A DNA stretch of 64,000 nt. It comes from Haematococcus lacustris (taxonomy: Eukaryota > Chlorophyta > Chlorophyceae > Chlamydomonadales > Haematococcaceae). Of the stretch, positions 32,985 to 43,743 are shown in pieces. The position numbers were made by a program, and so were the translations under genes. The stretch is from positions 3,515,114 through 3,579,113 of the forward strand of contig JASKMD010000018.1 of assembly GCA_030144725.1 (NCBI GenBank), read 5' to 3'. Below the pieces are notes generated by a model. It was given only the letters and a program-made list of their open reading frames with translations. It ran no database searches and had not been told where the DNA came from. The stretch's first letter is position 1, and the number at the start of each line of letters is the position of its first letter.

Positions 32985-33250
32985 ATGGTTACCGGCCCAG
33001 CCATCCTTGCTCCGCTTGTACTTTGCTGACTGGTGCAGCCCTCTGCCTGGTTTCGGAAAGGCGGTCACTGACCAGCTTGTAGCCCTGCTGATATTCTTTG
33101 AGGCAGAGCCTCCAGGCCATTCCAGCTGCACATTTCCAGGGGTGCTTTACACACTCCCATGGATGCGCTGGAAGTTGAGGCACGGGTTGGCATCCCGGTC
33201 CAGCCACCACCTTGCAATAGCCCTCCCTCAACGCCTTGGACCCCCACCAA
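32985..33250 (-). pseudogene. Fanzor family B RuvC-III and tail relic
   Basis: On the minus strand the segment begins at about 33215. Codons for a diverged RuvC-III (GGWTGMPTRAST in one frame; the neighbouring frame gives DRDANPCLNFQRI) are followed by APLEMCSWNGLEALP and KYKRSKDGW-like text. The same tail occurs at 24.83-25.0 kb. It precedes a family A leader (copy F5N) in the same orientation, as in copy F4. Confidence 0.55.
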
Positions 33251-33349
33251 CCAAGGCTGGAGCAGTTCTTCAAGCAGGTGAGGGTGGGAGGGAGGGTAAG
33301 GGAGTGAGAGGTGGTGGGTTGGGTATGAAGTGAGCATGAAGAGCAGTTG

Positions 33350-34427
33350 ATTGTGCCATGCCTAACCTGGTGCCACCATGTCAGCCACCATGTGTGTGCC
33401 TTGTGTGCATGGCTGCAGTTGCAGAAGGACATGGCGGACGTGTCCATGGAGCGCCATGGGCATGCCAAGCAGCTGGTGGTGTTCTTTGGCGCTGCTAGCA
33501 TTGGCACCAGGGGTGGGTGGGGTGCTGACGCGGTGCTACGGGCCTGCTGCAAGGTGATGTTCAGGCCCAGGGGCTCAGACCAGCTGCGGGGCAGGGTGGT
33601 GCTTGTGGATGAGCACCACACCACCTGGGTCAGCTCAGCAGTGAATGGCCAGCAGCCATGTGAGGAGGAGCTGGACCATGAGCAGCCCACCAGGCGTGCA
33701 GGCTGGAAGCTGCCTGCTGCTTCCAGCTTGGAGCCAGCAGTGTGACCAGCCTGTGTGGGGCCTGATATGGTGCCCGGTAGTGGCCCCCCGCAAGCCTCCA
33801 CATGCCCCATGCAGCAGCCAGGAAGCCACACCGGCAGCAGCCCCGGAGCCAGGGCCCAGCACTCCCCGTCCAGACAAGCGCAGCAAGCGCACCAAGGCTG
33901 GGCAGGCAGCTGAGCCCACCCAGCCCACTGAGGGAAAAGACAAGAGCCAGGGCAAGGCTGCCAAAGCCAAGCCATTATCACAGCCAGGCAGGTGGCTGGA
34001 CAGGGACTGCAATGCAGCACTGAACATGCAGCGCAATGGGGAGAGCAGGTGGCGCCCGCTGGAGCTGCGCTACTAGCAAGGAGTACCCTGGCCTGGGCTA
34101 CAAGCGGCTGCGAGACAAGCCTCCCAAGGCCCAGAAGCAGTAGGCTGCTGAGGCACAGTAATGTGTGGCCCCTCTTGGTCTGTCAGCAGCTTACACTTAG
34201 TGCATGCAGGTCATGCCAACTCTAGACTATAGCCCTCAGGGGTCAGGCAATAGCGTAGGTGGTAGGCACTCATGCACCATGTCCATGTGCATTGGGTATA
34301 CTCCACACAGCCCATCAACACCATTTGAGTCAGGCCACTAGTGACCCCTAGTATCCCCGCTAGTGGCTGCTAGTGGCTACTACTGGTCCAGCTCAAATGG
34401 AGGCCCCAATGTGGGACAATGGGGCTG
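33350..34427 (+). mobile_element. Fanzor family A 3' half with right end (copy F5C)
   Basis: It starts with CLTWCHHVSHH-type sequence, then QLVVFFGAASIGTRGG, RuvC-II LRGRVVLVDEHHTT at about 33590-33635 (catalytic Glu kept) and ELDHEQPTRRAGWK. After a frame change come RGLIWCPVVAP and a Lys/Ser/Pro-rich linker. Ruv[24 protein letters not shown] follows at about 33988-34047. The stop is at 34074. Then comes about 350 bp of 3' DNA matching copy F4, ending at about 34427. RuvC-I is absent. Confidence 0.75.
34150..34427 (+). ncRNA. Candidate Fanzor guide (omega) RNA region, second family A copy
   Basis: Same block as 25837-26085: a TAGCCCTCAGGGGTCAGGCA word, GCACTCATGCAC, CACTAGTG pairs and the terminal TCAAATGGAGGCCCCAATG. 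Differences from the first copy are scattered substitutions. Some fall in the CACTAGTG palindromes (34331 GGCCACTAGTGACC has lost one pair). Confidence 0.35.
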
Positions 34428-35094
34428 CCAGGAATACATGCACAAAGCTGTCAGTTTTGATGAGAAGCCTAGTGCTCTTGGGAGGGGATGAGCCAGCTAG
34501 AATAGGGTTTGTAGCCATCACGGGTGCAATGATGAAGCTTAGCTTGTCATGGAGTGAGTTTGCTCACAGGCAACACCCTGTGCCATGTTGATGCTCAAGT
34601 AGAAACTCCAAGGCTCAGGAGGTCATGTCCTGTTGCAGGTAAAAGCTGTCGTATCCCACGTAACACAAGTCGTAGCGATGGTGCTGCTATAGCGCATTGC
34701 ATCCAAGACGGCCAAGCTCAATACTTACTAGACTCACTACTCAGCCAGGACTAACTGTAACGGCCGCAGGTGATTGTTAGGTACCGTCCCAACCACTGAG
34801 CCAAGGGTGAGCAGGGCATGCCTACCTTGCGGCTGTCACCTTTGAAGGGCCTGTGGCCTGGGCTTGAGTTCCGCTTCAATGCACCCTATTCAGTACCACA
34901 AAACTTGTTCAACATGGAACAACATGTGCGACTGTGGATAATCTTACTCAGCTACTACAAAACAAGTTGTAGCATCCTCGGTCGCACCCTTGATGACTGC
35001 AAACCCGACATCGATGGCACGTTCCCCCAAGACCATTGGGCACCTCACCAAAACTAATAACTTAATGCTCTGCAAGGCTAACAGCCTGTGCAAA
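34428..35094. other. Region without recognisable gene
   Basis: Only short frames without family resemblance are seen between the right end of copy F5C and the next Fanzor relic. Confidence 0.4.
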
Positions 35095-35810
35095 CTACCA
35101 GGACCTATGCATTGTTGCGGGCCCGGCCATCAATGCCCCGCCGGTACTCTGCAGCCCGGTGCAGCCTGTGCCTGACCTTGGGCAGCCGGTCATTGACCCG
35201 CTTGTAGCGCTACTGGTACTCCTCGCCAATGGGGGGCAGGGCCTCCAGGCCCTCATAGCTGCACAGCTCCAGGGGGCGCTGCATGCTCTCCCCGATGCGC
35301 TAAAAGTTGAGGTACCCGTTGGTGTCCCGGTCCAGCCACCTGCCCCCTGGGGGGGCCTGGGGTCGTGGCACTGGGCCAGGTGCTGCAGCGAGGGGCTGGG
35401 CCTGGGCTGGGGGAGGTGGTGGGGCCTGGGCAGGGGGGGTCTGGGGTGGGGGAGGGGGGGGGTCCTGGGCAGGGGCAGGAGGGTCCTGGGAAAGGGGGGC
35501 CTGGGCTGGTGGGGGGGGAGGGGCCTGCGCAGGGGGAGGGGGGGGGTCCTGGGCAGGGGCAAGGAGAGGTGGGGCCTGGGCGAGGGGGGCCTGGGCAGGG
35601 GCGGGTTGGGCGGCACCTGATGGCACCATGACAGGCCCCGCACATACTTAGCATGCCGCTGGCTCCAGGCTGGGCGCACCAGCCGCGGGTTGACCTGGCC
35701 TGCTGGGGGTACCCAGTGTGCAGGCCTGCGCTGGTCAGGTGTCAAGTGAAGCTTACAAGGCTGGCGGGCATGCACTGACGAGTTGACGCGGCTGGTGCGT
35801 CCTCGTGCGC
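35095..35810 (-). pseudogene. Fanzor family B 3' half with Pro-rich insert (copy F6B)
   Basis: On the minus strand from about 35800: a RuvC-II remnant (GRTSRVNSSVHARQ in one frame), then RRPAHWVPPAGQVNPRLVR and YVRGLSWCHQ. A 280-bp low-complexity Pro/Ala/Gln insert (35630-35350) follows, then RuvC-III RWLDRDTNGYLNF at 35352-35310. The tail reads RIGESMQRPLELCSYEGLEA. At least two in-frame stops (after LNF and after GEEYQ) make it a pseudogene. It points away from the family C relic that starts at 35862. Confidence 0.65.
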
Positions 35811-35861
35811 GACTTTTTCACCTTTCACGCAGCCGACCTGCTCGACTTGCACGGCTAGCCC

Positions 35862-36660
35862 GTGTACACAGACATCCCAGTCTCCCGGGCAGCCATCCTG
35901 GACCTGAGCTGCAGGAAGCTGTACCTGCAGCTGTGCCGCGGCCTGCCCGGAAACGGCGCGAAGTCTCGGCCAAGCGCAGCAGTCGCTGCCGTGCTTGCCG
36001 CGCACCCTGACCTTCGCGCCCGCCTTGAAGCAGTCCCACGCTACCACTCTGATTCCAACATGGTGAACCGCGTCGGCAAGCAGCTGGAGACCGCATCCAA
36101 CAACATGCTCACGCTCCTCTTCGCTGGCCGGCTCAAGAAGTCAGTGTCCCTGGCCGGGGCCAAGGTCCTGGTGGGCACTCACGAGCACCAGCGCAGATTT
36201 GGCTTCAGGGGTCTGGGTGGTGGGCACCTGCCAGCGTGGTCCAAGCGTCAGTGAACCTATGTGCGCCGCATGGTGTGCGGCATGGACGTTAGCTGGCTGC
36301 TGGAGGAGGGTGGGGTGGTGGTGACTCCAGCCATGCAGGCTGAGGTGGCTATGCAACGGGGCCTGCTGGGGCTTGAGAAGGGGGAGCAGGTGGATGATGA
36401 CTGGCTGAAAGAGCCAGCAAACCGGAGCCGGCCTGTTGCGCCATGCGGTGCACACCACCAGAGAGATGAAGGCAGCCATGGCAGCCTGGCAGCTGGATAT
36501 GGTGCCATGGCAGCATGCTGGGCTCACAAACCCCGGGCTGCTGCCTAGGCCCCCCCCCCACCCACGCTATGCCCTCACCCCCACCAGCAAGTGCCAGGCT
36601 CGCAATGTCTTCATCAACACCAAGGGCCTCTAGGGCTTGATGCGTGACGCCGGCATGCTG
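35862..36660 (+). pseudogene. Fanzor family C N-terminal relic (copy F6C)
   Basis: ILDLSCRKLYLQLCRGLP, SAAVAAVLAAHP, VPRYHSDSNMVNRVGKQLET and VSLAGAKVLVGTHEHQRRFG align, in order, with the N-terminal part of the better-preserved copy at 46.6-46.2 kb (NLYLQLGRGVP, SAAVEAVLAAYP, VPRYPQDGNTVDDVGQRLET, VALAGARVIAGSHEHQRRFG). A TGA at about 36252 interrupts it. Homology continues across the stop (YVRRMVCGMDVSWL, then VDDDWLKEPANR and, in another frame, TREMKAAMAAWQ). The RuvC-I region is missing, and the matching right end is found only at 37350-37549. Confidence 0.75.
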
Positions 36661-36779
36661 GGGGTGGGAGGAGGGTGTTAGTTAAAACTTGTCACTGCCG
36701 CAGATTCTGCCGTGACACCGCCACGCTGTGTTCGGTCACCTGTTCGGGCATGTCAAGATATGCAGTGCCTTAACCCACG

Positions 36780-37040
36780 GCTGGCTTCCTCACGCCTCGT
36801 TCGTGCCTTCTCGACTCTTTTGTGCGTGTGGTGTGCCAGTACGGCCAAGGAACTTGCTCCGGTGTGCACCGAAGCGTCACAAGTGCTCGTCTCGGACTGG
36901 TGGTAGAGAGAACTTGCTAAGGCGTGCACCGAAGCGTCACAAGTGCCTTCTTAGCTTCGCCCACTCGTCTCAGACCCACAAGTGTCTGACCCACAAGCGT
37001 CCACAAGCACCGAAGCGTCACAGGTGCTCGTCTCGGATAT
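36780..37040. repeat. Dispersed repeat, internally reiterated (partner at 47.26-47.37 kb)
   Basis: TGTGCGTGTGGTGTGCCAGT, GGAACTTGCT and GCGTGCACCGAAGCGTCACA also occur in the same order and strand at 47275-47350. Here the core GTGCACCGAAGCGTCACA unit is present three times (36867, 36924 and, shortened, 37010). It lies between the Fanzor N-terminal relic and the family C right end. Nature unknown. Confidence 0.7.
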
Positions 37041-37349
37041 AGGCGCTCCAGGCCGTCCTGTATACAGGCCGTCCTGTATCCCTATCCTCATGTGAAGCCC
37101 CTGCACTTCTCCACATGAGTCAGGGACCAGTGTGTGTCCCTAACCTAGGTCCCTAACCCTAGGAGTCGATAGAGCCCTATCCTACCCTATGCACACTCTA
37201 TCGCACACACATCCCCTTTGTAAGGGGCAATCATATTGTTTGTTTTAATTGGCTGATGGCATGACGCACATACCACTATCGCTGCCGCTGGTGCCGCCGC
37301 TGCCACTTCCGCAACAGGCCTCTGTCGCGCACGCACACCCACTCCTGGC

Positions 37350-37549
37350 CATCAAGTCTCCCGGTAAAAGTCCCCCCTATATCGGGGAAATTTGTTGGCT
37401 GTGGATGGGGGAAGTTTTAAATTGCCAAACCGTGCTACTCGACAAGCACTAGCGACTAGCAACCCACACTACAGCTTGCTGACTTCCTCCGCGTGCTGCA
37501 ACGCGCAACCTTGACTGCCCAGAGGCGGTTAGGGGCGGGCGGTTACTGC
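37350..37549 (+). ncRNA. Family C Fanzor right end, candidate guide RNA region
   Basis: About 200 bp nearly identical to 44190-44011 on the minus strand, where it follows directly on an RuvC-III exon. It starts at AAGTCTCCCGGTAAAAGT and runs through CCCTATATCGGGG, GGATGGGGGAAGTT and AGAGGCGGTTAGGGGCGGGC. Identity stops exactly after GGTTACTGC in both, which defines the element 3' end. CCCC-TATAT-GGGG can pair as a small hairpin. The guide RNA role is inferred from known TnpB/Fanzor elements. Confidence 0.45.
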
Positions 37550-37559
37550 CCAGCAAACG

Positions 37560-40000
37560 ATGGACCGTTCTTATTTCGATAAGCTCAAGCGCGCAGCCCA
37601 AAAGGGACTTGCCAGGGGAGCGGTTACAGGGGATGTAGGCAAGCCGCATTGGCGAGCCGCAGCTTAAGCGGCGAGCCGACAGGATAGGCCAAATCCCCCC
37701 ACAACACCCAAAACTAGCGACGGACATAAATGCAGTGCCAGACGAGCTACAGGAGGAACCGCAGCAGGAGCAGCACCTGCGTTTTGCAGCTTTCCTGCCT
37801 CGGCAGGAGCGCAGGGAGCGGTCAGATGCCGCTGCCCGTTCCAATTCGGAGCAGCGCAAGCGGGAGTATGTGCGCCACAGCATAAGGAGCGCTTCGCAGC
37901 TCAAATGACAGCCCTACAGTCAGTTATTCAACCAGCTATCAGCGAGGATTGGCAGCACCATGCTCTTGCCTCTGGGGCAACTAGACTAGAGGATTCCCCC
38001 CTGAAGGCACTTCAGGTGATGCAGGTGGAGTACATCAGCATGCAGGACCGCTTAAAGCTGACGCACCCTTGCTATGAGTGCGCTTCATTCAATCAGTCGA
38101 TCAGTCCCAACCCTTCTCCCAGGCCTTCTTCTGCTGGCCTAGCAGCCAGACCCACGCTCAAACGGGGTATGATGTGAAAGTTTTGCGCTCCTATGCCCGG
38201 ATGCAAGGGTGTGGTGTCTCCATGGAAGGTCAGCCATCGCTACTCATCTACACTGTAGACTGCACCATGCGCCACCCATGCGTATCATCAAGTGTGTTTG
38301 TGTGTGCTGCCATGTAGCCTTCCTAGAGGCCCTCAACGCCGCTCACCATCCTTTGGCCTTGTACCCACCTCACCAGATCAGAACAGACAGCTTCAGCCAG
38401 GCATTCTTTGACTACCTGCGGGCCATTGACCGGATCCTCTCCATGCCCAGCTTAAATGCTCAGACCTACAGGCCCAACTCCCCAGAGGAGCATTCAGTGA
38501 CTGTCCCATCTGTGCGCTCGTCCCAGGTAAGTGGTCGCATGCATCTGCTGCCATGCAGGAAAGCTATGTGCGTCATCATTATCATCATCATCATCACCAC
38601 CATCCTACGGCAATGGGTGTGTATGTGTGTGCGTGTGTGTGTGTGCATGCTGCAGGTGTGCCACAAGATGGCTACGTGCCAAGGCCACCCGTGACCTAGA
38701 GCAGCACACAGATACCTACCTGGATTGTTCAGGGTTGGAGGGCGCAGTGCAACAGCTGCATGACAGTGGGTAACTCAGTCTGTCTGGTGCACTTGCAGCG
38801 GTCAGAGCTACAACAGAGGCAACAGGAGCTGGAGCAGACGCAGCGGTAGCAGCAGCAAGATTGGCACATGACTGCTCAGCCTCGCTGTCCTGTTCCAGGC
38901 CTGAGACCAGCAACATAACAGCAGGCCAGCCTTGTGCAGTGCGTGGTGTGGTTGGCTTTGTGCGCTGCCATGGCGTGCCGCTACTAGCGCTGTAGTGCAG
39001 CATGCGCACAGTGGAGCAGTTTGTGTACTACCTCCTGGCCGTGGCGCTGTTGTTGCGTCAGTGCTGCGGCATGCTGCACATGTTGCATCTCTACATTGAC
39101 TTTGCCTGCCAGTTCCAGGTAGGTTGTGCGCCATGCCAGGCTCATGCTGGTGCAGCCAGGCAGAGTGTGTGCTGCCATGCATGTTGCAATGTTGTCATGC
39201 ATGTGTGTGTGTAGGGACAGTGGGTCACCCGGTCCAGATAGGGATAGGCAAGGGTCAGGCACCCACCCGGCTGCCCTCCATCTCGCTGTCAGCAGACATG
39301 GCTCAGCTGCAGCTAAGGGTTTTACGAGGGCCCCACAAGCAGCGCGTGGCAGCTGCCAAGCTGAAGTGCATGGAGCTCGAGACAGCGCACGGCGTGCATG
39401 CCCTTGAGAAGGAGAAGCACCATGGCAGTGCTGAGGGTGAGAGCCCTCTCATTGCACGAGGTCTCAAGGTGTGTGTGGCATGGCAAGGGTGCAGGGTATG
39501 CAGAGTGTTCAGGGTGAGGTGTGGCACAGTTGGTTCAGCGCCTGTGTTGTAGGTACCGTACCCAGGTGGAGCAGCTCACCAACGATGTGCATGAGCTGAT
39601 GTTGCAACGCGACCGTATGGACCAGAGTGACAAGGACCCGTGCGCAGCCAGCAACGCCATCAAAGCAAAGCGCAAGAAAGCTCGTCAGCTTCTCAGAGAG
39701 GCAGCACTCTACCAGGCGCTAGGGAGTGGTGAGTATGCAGCAGCTGTCAGCATGACAGAGGAGCAGCTTCAGGCCATGGTGAGGGGTGAGCCAGCTCCAT
39801 GGGCTGAGGCCTCCACAGCACCCCCCTACGGCAAGCTGCTGCACTATGGGCGGCAGCTGCACCATTTGCAAAGCGATAGGGATAGGTGCGTTGAGCAGCA
39901 AGCTATGCTGCATATTGAGCATAGCCGGCTGCTTGTCTGGCTGCAGCACATGATTGTTGTGTGCTTAGGGGCATGCGGTGAGCCTTAGGCGCATGGCGAG
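37560..40000 (+). pseudogene. KDZ-type (Kyakuja-Dileera-Zisupton) transposase, decayed
   Basis: An exon series on the plus strand: MDRSYFDKLKRAAQKGLARG near 37560, an Arg/Glu-rich helix (EQRKREYVRHSI) at about 37850, and RLKLTHPCYEC (CxxC) at about 38060. QAFFDYLRAIDRILSMP ends at a GTAAGT donor (38526). MLHLYIDFACQFQ follows at 39080-39118 before GTAGGT; it resembles the YDIACQF signature of KDZ transposases. A C-terminal helix-rich exon carries YRTQVEQLTNDVHELMLQRD (about 39550 onward). Frames change and stops intervene, so it is not functional. KDZ transposases are DDE-type enzymes of eukaryotic DNA transposons. The start abuts the Fanzor family C right end. Confidence 0.5.
38566..38650. 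repeat. (ATC)n and (GT)n microsatellites
   Basis: A CATCATTATCATCATCATC run followed by a GTGTGTGCGTGTGTGTGTGTG run, in an intron of the KDZ relic. Confidence 0.85.
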
Positions 40001-40124
40001 GCTGAGTCAGGGCAGCTGCAGTAGTCATTGCACATAGGGCGGGTGTTCTATATCAAACAACACATGCAGCAGTACCAAGACATGCTAATCAAGGCTGAGG
40101 GCATGCACATGAGCTAGGAGGGCA

Positions 40125-40530
40125 GGGGCACTTGTAACACCCTTATTATTCCCTTGTACCACTTGTAACACCCTTGTACCATTTGTGACACCCAACCGCT
40201 TATGTGATCCTAACCGAGCTGACCTATCTAGACTTCATTCCAGAGTCACCCGGTCCCAACCTCTACATACCATGCATGTAACCAACCGCATCCCTAGGTG
40301 CCTAGCTCCTGATTGGAGTAGTAGCTCTTTATTGACAATAGACAAGGCTAGACATAGGAAAACAACATGTAGCCTAAACACTGTTAGCACCGCCTTGCCT
40401 CCTTGCATCCCTAGCCAGCCAGCCCATCCTATCCCTAGCCAGCCAGCCAGCCCATCCCATCCCCAGCCAGCCCATCCCATCCCATCCCTAGCTAGCCCAG
40501 CCCAGCCCATCCTAACCTATCACTGCCAGG
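40125..40530. repeat. Short tandem repeats (CTTGTAACACCC; CCCATCCC/AGCCAG)
   Basis: 40133-40192 holds three diverged copies of a 20-bp unit with TTGTAACACCC and TTGTACCA. 40395-40525 is built from AGCCAGCC and CCCATCCCATCCC words. No gene is seen here. Confidence 0.65.
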
Positions 40531-41753
40531 TCTGCACTTGCTAAGCATGAGCGTGATGCATACATGCATAGGGGGTATGTAGCAGGTGGCTACCACGTTT
40601 GCAGCATTAGCGCGTCACCGCGTGATGGTGTTGTCCATACAAGGGGCGTAGGTATCATGTATGACGAGGATACACGGCTAATGACCACCACCGTTTTCTT
40701 CATTACATCTTGACCATTTACAGCTTACAACTCACGTTGTGTGGCATGGAACTGAACGGAAGCTCGGGACAGCCTTTGAAAGCTTTTGTACCATGCAACA
40801 TTCTTCACAGATGGGCTCAAAGTTGCTGCTGATTGCTAATACAAGACTGCACTGCCACACACCTACAGCCTGCTGCTGCTGCCCATGCACTGATCATGCA
40901 CTACAGCCGGCTGCTCTTGCTGCTGGTCACCCCCGCCATTGGCTGCACCCCTGATAACATCTTACCGGTCTTTGAGAATTTTCCAGCAACTCTTGCGCAG
41001 GGCGGTGCAGCTCATTAGAGCGAAGCTGGCGGGCTGCTCGGGCTGATGTGCACCTTTGCCGGGGTCGGCGGGCTCAAACTTTTGAATTTTCAAACATAAG
41101 CCTTTTTTGCTGTCCAGTTTACAGCCCAACCAGGATGTGAAATGAAGAACTGCAAGTTGTGTGCGATTACTTGTGTGGGATACTATCGTGTCTATGAGAC
41201 AGAAACGCGTTAACTTCAAGTGTGGGCCGTTTCATGTGTGGGCGGTAAACACAGTTTACAGCTCATTTTCTACATCTTTTTGACCGATTTTTGCTGCTCG
41301 CGGTTGCTCGGGAGCCACAGGCATCAATGTATGGAGTATCTTGTGCAACCTGAAAAGTTGCGATGTCCAGTCAGGATGCGAAATTCAGCCGCGCTGAGTC
41401 CAGGCTGCCTATAGCAGTCGCAAATACTACCTGCGAGGCTCCAGAACACGTCGCATGTTGGGGGCCAGCCACCCGGCAAACCGCTGGGGCTGGCTGCACT
41501 CTAGTCAGGCCATCGCCAGCTCATCGCACCAATCGGTGGCCTCATCCGTTCAGAAATGAGTTGGATGTTATCTCTTGAGCCATGGGGGTGCAGCCAATGG
41601 CGGGGGTGACCTGCTGCTCATGCACCGCAACACACCTACAACCTGTTGCTGCTCATGCACTGCAGCACATGCACTGCAGCCTGCTGCTGTTGCTCATGCA
41701 CTGAAGCACACCTGCAGCCTGCTGCTACCTGCAGCATGCACTGCCACACACCT
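40531..41753. other. Region without recognisable gene
   Basis: The AT content is somewhat higher than in the surroundings. Two similar segments (CATCTTGACCATTTACAGCT near 40707 and TTTACAGCTCATTTTCTACA near 41256) and repeated GCTGCTCATGCACTGC words near 41605-41735 are the only structure noted. No coding exon is supported. Confidence 0.4.
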
Positions 41754-42545
41754 ACAGGCAGGGCAGGGCAGGGCAGGGCAGCCAGGGTTGGTAGGGTACG
41801 GCAGGTCAGGTCAGGGCTGGGCAAGGTAGGTCAGGTCAGGTCAGGTCAGGTCTGGTCAGGTCAGGTCAGGTCAGGGCTGGGGTGGGGCAGGGCTGGGATG
41901 GGGTGGGGCTGGGCCGGGAGGGGGTGGGGCAGGGCTGGCAGGGGGTGGGGCAGGGCAGGGCAGGGCAGGGCAGGGAGGGGGTGGGGCAGGGCTGGGGTGG
42001 GGCGGGGCTGGGCTGGGAGGGGGTGGGGTGGGGCAGGGCTGGGAGGGGGTGGGGCGGGGCTGGGAGGGGGTGGGGCAGGGCTGGGCAGGGAGGGGAGGGG
42101 CAACGCAAGGCTGGAAGGGGGTGGGGCAGGGCTGGGCAGGGAGGGGAGGGGCAACGCAAGGCTGGGAGGGGGTGGGGCAGGGCTGGGCAGGGAGGGGAGG
42201 GGCAACGCAAGGCTGGAAGGGGGTGGGGCAGGGCTGGGCAGGGAGGGGAGGGGCAACGCAAGGCTGGAAGGGGGTGGGGCAGGGCTGGGCAGGGAGGGGA
42301 GGGGCAACGCAAGGCTGGAAGGGGGTGGGGCAGGGCTGGGCAGGGAGGGGAGGGGCAACGCAAGGCTGGAAGGGGGTGGGGCAGGGCTGGGATGGGGTGG
42401 GGCAGGGCCGGGATGGGGCAGGGCTGGGAGGGGGTGGGGTGGGGCTGGGAGGGGGTGGGGCAGGGCTAGGCAGGGCAGGGCAGGGTGGGAACGGGCAACG
42501 CAAGGCTGGGAGGGGGGGGGGCAGTGCTGGGATGGGGTGGCATGA
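41754..42545. repeat. G-rich minisatellite with 51-bp core repeat
   Basis: First come (GGGCA)n and (AGGTC)n pentamer runs (41758-41880). Then GGGGTGGGGCAGGGCTGG words lead into a 51-bp unit repeated about six times: CAACGCAAGG starts at 42101, 42152, 42203, 42254, 42305 and 42356. The unit is a multiple of three, so it would give a 17-residue repeat [17 protein letters not shown] in one frame. Other frames and the opposite strand are also open, so coding is not implied. Confidence 0.95.
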
Positions 42546-43743
42546 CAACAACACCAAAGGCATGACAACAACACCAAAATGCAAATGGGTGGGTGGGCGG
42601 GTGACTGGGTGCACCTTGCTGCGTAGCGGCACTACGGCTGCCTCCCCAGCCAGCTGCGGCACAGAGCTTGGCCCCCCCGGCGCCAGTTGCACAAGGGGTG
42701 GCCCCCTCGCCAGCAGCAAGCCTGCGGCTGCCCTCCCCACAAGCTGCGGTACAGAGGGTTAATCCGTGTCCAGCAGTTGCATTGGGGTGGCACAGGGGTC
42801 GCCAGCTGTGGCACAGGGGTCGCCAGCAAAAGCGTGCGACTATCCTCGCCGCCAACAGCTGCAGCAATAGTAGCAAAACCAGATGCATGCTGCTCTGGCT
42901 AGGCCTGAGCGGACTTCCTAGCTGCGGACTGACTTGCTCGCTGGATAGCATAGATAGCTCGCTCGCTCGCTAGATAGCTCGCTAGATAGCTCACCAATCC
43001 TTTTGGCATTTGGCTTTGGTTGCTGAGCTGGGCTGGGGCGTGGGCTGCAGAGTGAGGTGCACAGGGGGGAGACAACTGTATGCACACAAGCATCAAATCA
43101 CACAACAGTCATGCAGCCAGCAGTCATGCAAAGATCATGCAAGCCAGCAGTCATGCAAGCCATGATCATGCAAGATAGCTGGTTGCTTCCGAGAAAGAAC
43201 ACTAGCACTATTGCATAGCATACCTTGGCAAGGGGATGGGATGCCCCCCAGCTGCCATATGTTGCCGTCCAGCGGAGAAATGACCATGCTTTTGCACAAG
43301 GGGGAGAAAGCCCGGCTGCCAAGATGATGCAGATTGGTACAGATGCGAGTGTTGGATAGTTGCTGTCTAAGCGCCTTATATTAGCCCAATCATAGGCATA
43401 GGCATATAGGCATGGACACTGTCAGCTGGCGGCAGACAGCATGCCCACACTGACTTACATGAAGGGTCTTCGTTGACGTCTAACGTCTGAGGGCTGACAT
43501 CTGCGGACCGCCCAACACTTCGTGGGTGGTTGGCCCGGTGCCCACACGCGCCTGCCGCTGTGGTGGTACATGCTACTCCACACCCTCTTGCGCAGGCTTG
43601 TGTCTTGGTGCCCTGCCTTTGCCTGCTGCCTTTGCATGCTGTACCGTCACTGTCACTTCTCGGCTCTTGATGTTGTGCTCGAATATGAAGGCATTCAAGC
43701 AATCAATAATGGCCTGACCTGCAGCTACTCTGAGGTTTGGCCG
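42546..43743. other. Low-complexity flank, no gene supported
   Basis: Contains GCTCGCTCGCTAGATAGCTC repeats (about 42957-42992) and CAGTCATGCAAGCC words (about 43107-43170). No exon chain or family match was found. Confidence 0.4.

Noticed and set aside
36860..37030. CRISPR-like array of the GTGCACCGAAGCGTCACA unit
   Set aside because: Only three units with irregular spacing, and the flanking words are shared too; better described as an internally duplicated dispersed repeat.
41861..42762. Gly/Arg-rich and Pro-rich long frames over the minisatellite
   Set aside because: Three frames on each strand are open over the 51-bp repeat; no start context, splice sites or homology. The 17-residue periodicity follows from the 51-bp unit.
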